Source of the DNA: Paenibacillus sp. LHD-38
GTDB lineage: Bacteria > Bacillota > Bacilli > Paenibacillales > Paenibacillaceae
Direction: 5' to 3'
Length of the DNA stretch: 34,548 nucleotides
NCBI RefSeq assembly: GCF_031157315.1
Contig: NZ_JAVIFU010000058.1
Location: forward strand, 1 to 34,548
The first letter of the stretch is position 1, and each line of letters starts with the position of its first letter. This document shows positions 17,132 to 23,949 of the stretch, in pieces. A model generated the notes under the pieces. The model worked only from the letters and a program-made list of their open reading frames with translations. It was not told where the DNA came from and ran no database searches. The position numbers and the translations under genes are program-made.

Positions 17132-17805
17132 TGGCTGCGCCTGAATGGAAGCTGCTATATAGCAATCCGCTGAAGACAGCGGAGGATCTAACGGGCTTTC
17201 GGCTGGAAGGCGAGGCGGCCATGACATTTCCGAAGGGACAGCTTCGTATGGAAAGCGTGATGGAGCCTGATGATGGTCAGCAAGCTAACTTCGTATTGTG
17301 GTGTCCGGAAAGTTTTCCAAGCGATATGGCTGTGGAATGGGAGTTTAGGCCGATTCGGGAGCCAGGTCTGGCTATTCTTTTTTTCGCGGCAAGGGGTGCA
17401 AAAGGGCTTGATTTGTTTGACCCGACATTTTCGACGCGTACCGGCGAGTACGAGCAGTATCATCACGGTGAGCTGGATGCTTATCATCTCTCCTATTATC
17501 GCAGGCGATGGCCCGATGAACGCTCCTTCCAAACCTGTAATTTGCGCAAAAGCTATGGCTTTCATTTGGTCGCGCAAGGGGCTGACCCGCTGCCCTCGGT
17601 CGCGGACTGCGGCGGTTTTTATCGGATGCGTCTTCAGATGCGCGGTTCGCGCATTGATTTCTCGATCAATGAGCTGACCGTATTGTCTTGGGAGGATGGT
17701 GCAGCGTATGGTCCTCCGCTCGGAGCGGGGAAAATCGGCTTTCGCCAAATGTCGCCATTTATAGCCGAGTACGCTAACCTGAGGGTATATGCACTTGACC
17801 AATAA
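17128..17805 (+). CDS. yesU: DUF1961 family protein, YesU-like
   Basis: 225 residues matching B. subtilis YesU (about 220), a DUF1961 protein with a jelly-roll, concanavalin-like fold. The blocks EWEFRPIREPGLAILFFAA (about 72-90) and EYEQYHHGELDAYHLSYYRR (about 108-127) are typical. YesU lies in the B. subtilis rhamnogalacturonan gene cluster; its reaction is unproven, and a glycan-binding or processing role is inferred. No signal peptide, so cytoplasmic. Coupled to the YetA-like gene by ATGA overlap; a second ATG directly follows the first. The next gene starts after 27 bases. Confidence 0.88.
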   Translation: MMAAPEWKLLYSNPLKTAEDLTGFRLEGEAAMTFPKGQLRMESVMEPDDGQQANFVLWCPESFPSDMAVEWEFRPIREPGLAILFFAARGAKGLDLFDPTFSTRTGEYEQYHHGELDAYHLSYYRRRWPDERSFQTCNLRKSYGFHLVAQGADPLPSVADCGGFYRMRLQMRGSRIDFSINELTVLSWEDGAAYGPPLGAGKIGFRQMSPFIAEYANLRVYALDQ

Positions 17806-17832
17806 ACCACCTTCATTATTAGGAGGAGAACG

Positions 17833-19098
17833 ATGAAACGAGAAACGGTAGATGCGGTCAAGCTGGGCCAGATCGATATTAGCGCAGCAGGGCCGCGGTG
17901 CAAGATGCTGCTTGGCGATTTAAACGGGGACGGACGAATGGAGCTGCTGCTTGTACAGCCGGATAATCGGCAGGATGTACGATATATTCCCCATCAGGTG
18001 CAGTGTCTGACCGCATACGGTCTTGATGGGCAATTATTATGGCAAACAGGCGAACCGAGTACGGAAGCCGGCAGCCAAGGATCAGACTATCCCGCACAAA
18101 TCTATGATATAGACGGTGACGGCAGGCTGGAGATTCTATGCGTCATGGATGAGATGTTCTATATCTTGGACGGCTCCACAGGAAAGAAGAAGGAGAGTTA
18201 TTCCCTTCCGGATCCCCATGCTCATGATTGTATTATCATTGCGAATTTGTCCGGCGGCGATCGGGCGACAGATATCATCCTGAAGGATCGATACCATAAG
18301 CTGTGGGCAATGAATCGGAATTTTCAGCCGCTGTGGACCTATGAAGGAAATCCCGGCCATTTTCCATGGGTTCATGATGTGAACGGGGACGGCAAGGATG
18401 AGGTGATGGCAGGTTATGATTTGCTTGACTCTCAAGGTAGATTATTGTGGAGCTGCAAGGAGCTGGACGATCATGCTGATTGCATTTGGGTCGGTGACGT
18501 GAATGACGACGGTATGCCAGAGCTCGTTATCGGCGGAAGCGTTACGGTCATGTATGACCGGGAGGGCAAGGAGCTGTGGCGTCATGCGGGTTCAGTCGAA
18601 TCCCAGCATATTGCGTTAGGACGTTTCTGCCCTGAACTGCCGGGCATGCAAATCGCCGGTCTGGATCGACTTGTCCGTGAGGACGACGGGCTGGGTCTGC
18701 GGGGGAAGGACGCTTTGTTTCTCCTCGATTCGGAAGGACAAGAGCTGTGGAAGGAAGACCGCAAGACGGCTGGCTGGCTTACGATTATCGAAACCCTGCG
18801 TGGCTGGGAGCCTGGCGCTCCGGATTATATTCTCGCCTACCGCAGAGGCGGCGGCGTTTATCCGGCATTGTATGATGGACACATGAATGAAGCGGTACGA
18901 TTCCCATCGAACGGGTATGCCGTCCATGCGGACATGCTTGGGACAGGAACGGAGCAGGTTATCATTTATGACGATTTTAACGCCGCAATTTATTCAAGCC
19001 GTTTTATTGATCTAAAAGCGTACCCTGCAAGCGGGAAGCAGATCCCTCAGCCAAAACGTCTCTACAGCTCTACGCTATATCCAGGCGGCGAAGCTTAA
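17833..19098 (+). CDS. Leaderless FG-GAP beta-propeller protein, related to PL11 rhamnogalacturonan lyases
   Basis: 421 residues with repeated calcium loops of the form D-x-[DN]-x-D-G: DLNGDG (29-34), DIDGDG (92-97), DVNGDG (182-187) and DVNDDG (222-227). These mark propeller blades as in PL11 lyases such as YesW. YesW/YesX are about 600-620 residues and secreted, while this protein starts directly in a blade, has no signal peptide and is a third shorter. Conserved-looking blocks include LKDRYHKLWAMN (150-161) and the ILAYRRGGGVYPALYDG region. It may be an intracellular lyase or a catalytically reduced binding protein. AGGAGG precedes the ATG. Last gene of the yetA operon, followed by a strong terminator. 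Confidence 0.8.
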   Translation: MKRETVDAVKLGQIDISAAGPRCKMLLGDLNGDGRMELLLVQPDNRQDVRYIPHQVQCLTAYGLDGQLLWQTGEPSTEAGSQGSDYPAQIYDIDGDGRLEILCVMDEMFYILDGSTGKKKESYSLPDPHAHDCIIIANLSGGDRATDIILKDRYHKLWAMNRNFQPLWTYEGNPGHFPWVHDVNGDGKDEVMAGYDLLDSQGRLLWSCKELDDHADCIWVGDVNDDGMPELVIGGSVTVMYDREGKELWRHAGSVESQHIALGRFCPELPGMQIAGLDRLVREDDGLGLRGKDALFLLDSEGQELWKEDRKTAGWLTIIETLRGWEPGAPDYILAYRRGGGVYPALYDGHMNEAVRFPSNGYAVHADMLGTGTEQVIIYDDFNAAIYSSRFIDLKAYPASGKQIPQPKRLYSSTLYPGGEA

Positions 19099-19120
19099 GG
19101 GTGCTTGAACAAAAGAAACA

Positions 19121-19154
19121 CGGCAGCCCCGGGTCATCGGGGCTGCCGTTTTTT
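19121..19154 (+). terminator. Intrinsic terminator of the lyase operon
   Basis: CGGCAGCCCC (19121-19130) pairs perfectly with GGGGCTGCCG (19139-19148), followed by six T. A textbook rho-independent terminator. Confidence 0.93.
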
Positions 19155-19175
19155 CTATTATTTAACAAATAGGCA

Positions 19176-19208
19176 GTAGCATAATCCTGAGAATTATGTT
19201 ACTATAAA
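19176..19208 (+). promoter_or_regulatory. Inverted repeat and -10 upstream of the second AraC gene
   Basis: GTAGCATAAT (19176-19185) and ATTATGTTAC (19193-19202) form a 10-bp inverted repeat with one mismatch. TATAAA at 19203-19208 is a plausible -10, so the repeat covers the -35 position. This fits an operator, perhaps for autoregulation. Confidence 0.4.
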
Positions 19209-19270
19209 TGCGAACACTAGTTCTGTTTTTCGTGAAGGCGCTGATCCAAATGTGAGAGGAAGATGCAGCA

Positions 19271-20068
19271 ATGGTAACCGATCGATACTCAGAGATAGAC
19301 GAAGTTATTGCATATATCCATGAAAATATTTATGAACCGCTTCCGTTATCAAAGTTAGCGAGATATGCGGGCTACAGCAACTTTCATTTCACGCGTATTT
19401 TTAAAGAAAGAACAGGTCTATCTCCGTTATACTACGCATCTTCGCATCGGTTGCAGAAGGCAAAGGATTTATTGCTGCAAACAAACCTAAGCATCCGAGA
19501 TATCAGCTTGGAGATCGGACAACAGAGTCTAGGTACCTTCACCTCTAGATTTACCGAAAAAGTAGGCGTGACGCCTGCCGAATTTCGGAACTCTGCTTTG
19601 CAAGCAGATCAACAGCTGCTTTTATTAAAGAAGCTAAAGGGATGGCAGTCACTTCATTTGCCGGATAAGCAGCATGACCGGATAGTGGGAAGGATTCATG
19701 CGGAAGCGGCTTTCGAGGGTATCGTTCTAATCGGTTTATTCACCAAACCCATTCCTGAGGGGCTGCCTCTTTACGGAACGCTTCTTTCGTCATTGGGGGA
19801 ATTTTGTTTAACCGATGTTAAGCCTGGCACTTATTATTTGATGGCGACATCAATCTCTTGGGGCATGCAGGCCAAAGACATGCTGCTTCCGCATGCTACT
19901 CTGCGCACAAGATCGAAGGAGCCTATTGTCGTTACACCGCATTTCTCCGTCCCGTACCAGAAGGTTACCCTTCATTCGCCACGCGCGGATGACCCCCCGA
20001 TTTTGATTTCTCTTCCTTTGCTCATGGACAATTTCCTCAAAAAGATCATGCCAATACAAGAGAGCTAA
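19271..20068 (+). CDS. AraC-family regulator with a C-terminal transthyretin-like domain
   Basis: 265 residues. The double helix-turn-helix of the AraC family is at the N-terminus (about 5-105), with the ARYAGYSNFHFTRIFKERTG recognition helix region and VTPAEFR near 100. The C-terminal part (about 135-255) is unusual: FEGIVLIGLFTKPIPEGLPLY, then GEFCLTDVKPGTYYLMA (about 176-192), looks like a carboxypeptidase-regulatory/transthyretin beta-sandwich rather than a GyrI or cupin sensor. Function and ligand unknown. Its own promoter holds a palindrome. It converges on the GGDEF gene. GAGAGGA gives the ribosome site; the ATG at 19263 is out of frame. Confidence 0.8.
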   Translation: MVTDRYSEIDEVIAYIHENIYEPLPLSKLARYAGYSNFHFTRIFKERTGLSPLYYASSHRLQKAKDLLLQTNLSIRDISLEIGQQSLGTFTSRFTEKVGVTPAEFRNSALQADQQLLLLKKLKGWQSLHLPDKQHDRIVGRIHAEAAFEGIVLIGLFTKPIPEGLPLYGTLLSSLGEFCLTDVKPGTYYLMATSISWGMQAKDMLLPHATLRTRSKEPIVVTPHFSVPYQKVTLHSPRADDPPILISLPLLMDNFLKKIMPIQES

Positions 20069-20098
20069 GCTGACTTCTATTCGTGTCAGAAACATAAA

Positions 20099-20144
20099 TT
20101 CTGTCCATCCGAGTACATGCAATATAATGTCGTGATGGACAGAA
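20099..20144. repeat. Long inverted repeat between convergent genes
   Basis: TTCTGTCCATC (20099-20109) is matched by GATGGACAGAA (20134-20144) around a 24-base loop. No T-run on either strand. It sits exactly between the ends of the AraC and GGDEF genes and may act as a bidirectional transcript end. Confidence 0.5.
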
Positions 20145-20153
20145 CGAATGGAG

Positions 20154-21326
20154 TTAAGCAAGCGTCTTTCTATACGCGGCAGCGGATTTAAACGGAGTGA
20201 CTTTGTTTTTTCCTGTTGATTTTGAGTGATACATGGCTTCGTCAGCTTGCTTAATCATTTCTTGAATGGATTTGCTCTCCTTAGAAGTACTAAACCCTAT
20301 ACTAAGCGTAACCATGGTCTCCTGTTCGACTCTGCGCCGAATGGATTCGGCTACGATCTCTGGCTTTACCCGCTCGGAGCTCATGCAGCTGAGCAGCTCT
20401 TCTCCGCCATAACGCCCCGCAGAACCAATTCCGCTGGACTCCTCTTTGATAATTTCAGCAACCTGTTTCAGCACGTCGTCAGCCCTATGATGGCCATGCG
20501 TATCGTTCAGCTTCTTGAAATTATCAATATCGCAAAAAATAATCGCCATAGATTTGCTGCCTTGAAGCAGCAGCTCCGCCTTGGAATAAAAATGGCGCCG
20601 ATTATACAACCCGGTCAAGCCGTCCATGATCGAGGATTGATAGGTATGCATGAGCCGCTCGATCACCCATTCAAAGAGCAGAATAAACAACAGCGTATAA
20701 TAAATAATCGGAAGCAGCTGGCTAACCGACACCAGCCATATTAAAGATCTGTGAAAAACATAAGCATCCGCCAGTCTCGCAAGCTCGCTTGCGAAGAAGA
20801 CAATTAAGCTGGCGTAATATTTGGAGCTCATATTTGCGCTTCTCGTATCGAGCATAATTATGAAGATGACAATTAACCCATAAAAGTCGAGCGCAGGAAA
20901 GGTAAACGTCTGCGCATGGACAACCGTCTCTGCGGTAATGGGAGTAATCGCAAATTGTATGCCTGCAACAACGAGCGCCATCATACTCATAATGATAAAG
21001 GGAATGACTTTAAGCTGAGCAGACCTATGAGTATATAATTTCATGAAAACAAAGTTTATAATAATAAAAGAAATGATTTGCAGCACTGTAAAGCTTAAAT
21101 AAAGATAGGGTGACAACGACCAGCCAGGATAAGCGAGAACGACAAGCAGGCATTGCTTAACGATGATCAAAGGGATGGCTGTAATCAGCAAACGATAAAT
21201 TCGTTTGTTGCGGTAGCTTACATATAGCCTAACCGACATGAAGAGCATTAAGATAAGGATAACGATAACAGCCGAAGAAGAGAGCAGGAGTCCGTTTGGA
21301 CCTGAAAGCCATTGTGTAATTGACAT
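20154..21326 (-). CDS. Membrane diguanylate cyclase (GGDEF)
   Basis: 390 residues: about seven transmembrane helices in the first 220 residues (for example 14-33, 46-66, 75-97, 107-127, 148-160, 172-182, 197-221) and a C-terminal GGDEF domain (about 232-390). Motifs DGLTGLYNRRHF (235-246), FCDIDNFKKLNDTHGH (264-279) and the active-site variant GGEEL (307-311) are visible, then LSIGFS. It would make cyclic di-GMP from two GTP under control of a membrane-embedded sensor. Odd points are Leu instead of Phe in GG[DE]EF, no RxxD inhibitory site, and a shortened segment after the active loop; activity is therefore likely but not certain. Confidence 0.87.
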   Translation of the reverse strand: MSITQWLSGPNGLLLSSSAVIVILILMLFMSVRLYVSYRNKRIYRLLITAIPLIIVKQCLLVVLAYPGWSLSPYLYLSFTVLQIISFIIINFVFMKLYTHRSAQLKVIPFIIMSMMALVVAGIQFAITPITAETVVHAQTFTFPALDFYGLIVIFIIMLDTRSANMSSKYYASLIVFFASELARLADAYVFHRSLIWLVSVSQLLPIIYYTLLFILLFEWVIERLMHTYQSSIMDGLTGLYNRRHFYSKAELLLQGSKSMAIIFCDIDNFKKLNDTHGHHRADDVLKQVAEIIKEESSGIGSAGRYGGEELLSCMSSERVKPEIVAESIRRRVEQETMVTLSIGFSTSKESKSIQEMIKQADEAMYHSKSTGKNKVTPFKSAAAYRKTLA

Positions 21327-21363
21327 GAGTTAACCACCATTATTTTGGATTGATTGCAATAGC

Positions 21364-21391
21364 TTTACAGAAACATATGTTCTAATATATC
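21364..21391 (+). promoter_or_regulatory. Possible promoter of the GT4-yhaO-yhaN operon
   Basis: TTTACA (21364-21369) and TATATC (21386-21391) with 16-base spacing, 65 bases before the ATG at 21457. The A+T-rich stretch also contains a TATATT on the minus strand that could serve the GGDEF gene. Confidence 0.35.
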
Positions 21392-21456
21392 ATGTTTTAC
21401 GGTGAACGAATAGTTGGCATACCTGTAACAAGTTACACCTCGAAAGGATGGGACAC

Positions 21457-22584
21457 ATGAATATTTTACAAGCCTTATTTTTCCCGCCGGAGCAGCCGGG
21501 CGGAGTTTCTTCCATGATCCCGTATATTCAAGATAGATTTATTAAGCTTGGCTGGCAAATGGAGTTGTTTTCACTTCCTAAGCGGGTGAGAAGCAAAGGT
21601 CAAGAGGCGGTCAAATTCGAGACCTTCGATCATACCGTTTACAGCGGAAATGCAATGGTAGATAAATATATACAAACCTATAAAGATTACGTATGGTGGA
21701 CGAAAATGCGCATTAAAAAGCCGTACGATATCATACATGCCCATCATCCGATCGCAGCCCTCGTCATGAAGCAGCTGTTCCCGGACACACCGCTGGTTGT
21801 AACCATTCATTCCAGTTATGAGCGAGAGCTCATTTTGAACGGGAAAATCAAAGAAGGCGGGCCGGAGCATCAGTTTCTGATGAGCCTTTACGGCGAACTG
21901 GAGGCAAAAGCGGATCATTTGCTTACGGTATCCGAATCGTTTCGTACTTACATTGCTCCTCATATCAAGAAGCCCGAACAAATTAAGGTTATCCCGAACG
22001 GCTTTGACGAGAAGAGATTTAAGCCGATCTCCCATGAGAACGCGGTAACGCAGCTGATTACGGTGTGCAGGCTCGTTCCTGCGAAGGGGCTCGATGTACT
22101 GCTGCATGCATGCGCGGCTTTGAAGCAGAAAGGACATCCCTTTGTTCTCCATATCATTGGGGACGGACCCATTCGCGAGGAGCTTGAAGCGTTAGCGGTG
22201 GAGCTGGACTTATATGATGACATTATCTTTTACGGCTATATGCTGCATCCCGAAGAATTTATGCCGTTTTTTGACGTGTTCGTCCTGCCGTCGCGTGCGG
22301 AGGCATTTGGCTCCGTGTTCGCGGAAGCAGCTCTTTGCTGGCTTGCCCTGGTAGGCACCAATGTCGGCGGTATAGCCGAGCAAATTGAGGACGGCGTCAA
22401 CGGATTGCTTGTACCGCCGGAGGATCCGGAAGCGCTGGCTGAAGCGCTGGAGAAGGTCGTTACTGATCCTTCTTATCGCTACCATTTGGCGAGAGCCGGC
22501 TCGGATAAAGCGAAAAAGGTGTATTCCCTTCAACGAGTTATCGCGCAGCTGAAAAAAGTTTATATCAGCATGAAGCCGGAATAA
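21457..22584 (+). CDS. Glycosyltransferase family 4 protein
   Basis: 375 residues with the GT-B fold of GT4 retaining glycosyltransferases. The N-terminal FPPEQPGGVSSMIPY acceptor-side loop, DIIHAHHP (about 93-100), the donor-side VIPNGFDEKRF and the E-x7-E motif in EAFGSVFAE (about 281-289) followed by TNVGGIAEQIEDGVNGLLVPP are all present. Acceptor and sugar donor are not predictable. The ATG at 21457 is preferred over that at 21448, because AAAGGA (21443-21448) overlaps the first ATG and lies eight bases before the second. The following yhaO-like gene starts 31 bases after its stop, so they are probably co-transcribed. Confidence 0.88.
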   Translation: MNILQALFFPPEQPGGVSSMIPYIQDRFIKLGWQMELFSLPKRVRSKGQEAVKFETFDHTVYSGNAMVDKYIQTYKDYVWWTKMRIKKPYDIIHAHHPIAALVMKQLFPDTPLVVTIHSSYERELILNGKIKEGGPEHQFLMSLYGELEAKADHLLTVSESFRTYIAPHIKKPEQIKVIPNGFDEKRFKPISHENAVTQLITVCRLVPAKGLDVLLHACAALKQKGHPFVLHIIGDGPIREELEALAVELDLYDDIIFYGYMLHPEEFMPFFDVFVLPSRAEAFGSVFAEAALCWLALVGTNVGGIAEQIEDGVNGLLVPPEDPEALAEALEKVVTDPSYRYHLARAGSDKAKKVYSLQRVIAQLKKVYISMKPE

Positions 22585-22615
22585 GGCTCATTCTATCGGA
22601 ATAGGTGGTTAGGGG

Positions 22616-23902
22616 ATGTCAGTAACGTTTCGATTCATACATGCCGCAGATTTGCATCTGGATAGTCCTTTTCGCGGGCTTGCAAAAGCACCTCGCCGCG
22701 TTCGGGAGGCTTTAACCGAATCTACCTTCGATGCGCTGAGACAGCTGACGCAAGCCGCGATTAGCGAGCAAGTAGATTTTATCGTATTAGCCGGCGATTT
22801 GTTCGATGAGGCGGATCGCTCGCTTAGGGCGCAGCTTATGCTCGTACGGGAGTGGGAGAAGCTGGCGGAGCACGGCATAGCGGTTTACGTGATCCATGGC
22901 AATCATGACCCACTGAACGGGGCGCGGGCAAAATTAGCGCTTCCGTCAAACGTTTATGTTTTTGGAGCGGACCAGATGGAATATCGGCCGGCTTACCGCA
23001 AAAGCGGTGAGCTGGCTGCCTTTGTTTACGGAAGGTCCTACGGAACCCGTATCGTTTCCGAGAATATGGCTGCAGCGTATCAGATCGAAGCTGAAGCACC
23101 GTTTCATATCGCGCTGCTTCATGGCAATGTTGACGGCGACGGCACGCATGATCCATACGCACCGTGTGCGCTGGACGAGCTAATCGGCGGCAAAGGCTTT
23201 GATTATTGGGCACTTGGCCACATCCATCATCGCAGAGTGCTGCATGAGTATCCGCATGTGGTATATGCCGGCAACGCGCAGGGAAGAAATCCGCGTGAAA
23301 CAGGAGCAAAGGGCTGTTACTTGGTTGAAGTCACGGCTGCGAAAGCGATCGAACTGACTTTTTTGCCGCTGGATAAGGTCCGCTGGTACGAGAATGGATT
23401 CTCGATATCCGGGATCAGCTCCGAGCAAGAGCTGCTGCAGCAGCTGGATGCTGAGCTGGACCGCGTTATGGCGGATTCGGACGGACGGATGGTCATGCTG
23501 CGCTTTATCTTGAATGGCCGCGGGCCGCTGCATCAGAAGCTCTCAGACCCTGCGGTCGTTCGGACGCTGCTTGAGCAGCTGCAGGAAGGAAGAAGTATTA
23601 CAGAGGACAATGTTTGGATCTATGTGTTTGGGCTGGAAGCGAATACCGGGGCTGAGCTGAGCTGGCTGGAGCTGGCGGAAGAGGACAGCTTTGCAGGGGA
23701 GCTTTACCGGGTCAGTACGGAACTTGCACAAGACGAGCGGCAATGGCGGGATTTCGCGAAAACCGCGGTCGGACCGATTGCCGGGCATGCGAAGCTCGGA
23801 AGGCTTCTGCGGAGCCGGTGGGACGAGCTGCCGGAAAAGTGGCTGGAGCAAGCTCGCGAGCTTACGCTTGGCATGATCCATGGACAAGGCGGGGATGAAT
23901 GA
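22616..23902 (+). CDS. yhaO: YhaO-like DNA repair exonuclease (SbcD/Mre11 family metallophosphoesterase)
   Basis: 428 residues with the five metallophosphoesterase motifs of SbcD/Mre11 nucleases: HAADLHLDS (9-17), AGDLFDEADR (about 59-68), IHGNHDPL (about 93-100), LLHGNVDGD (about 167-175) and GHIHHRRV (about 200-207). It would use a two-metal centre to cut DNA ends, working with the ATPase made by the next gene. B. subtilis has the same gene pair, yhaO-yhaN. Start at ATG 22616; the ribosome site is only a weak GGTGG. It begins soon after the GT4 gene and 47 bases separate it from yhaN. Confidence 0.9.
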   Translation: MSVTFRFIHAADLHLDSPFRGLAKAPRRVREALTESTFDALRQLTQAAISEQVDFIVLAGDLFDEADRSLRAQLMLVREWEKLAEHGIAVYVIHGNHDPLNGARAKLALPSNVYVFGADQMEYRPAYRKSGELAAFVYGRSYGTRIVSENMAAAYQIEAEAPFHIALLHGNVDGDGTHDPYAPCALDELIGGKGFDYWALGHIHHRRVLHEYPHVVYAGNAQGRNPRETGAKGCYLVEVTAAKAIELTFLPLDKVRWYENGFSISGISSEQELLQQLDAELDRVMADSDGRMVMLRFILNGRGPLHQKLSDPAVVRTLLEQLQEGRSITEDNVWIYVFGLEANTGAELSWLELAEEDSFAGELYRVSTELAQDERQWRDFAKTAVGPIAGHAKLGRLLRSRWDELPEKWLEQARELTLGMIHGQGGDE

Positions 23903-23949
23903 TCTTGCGTGCCGGTTTCTATCAAAACCTTTGGGAGATGACATGAACC

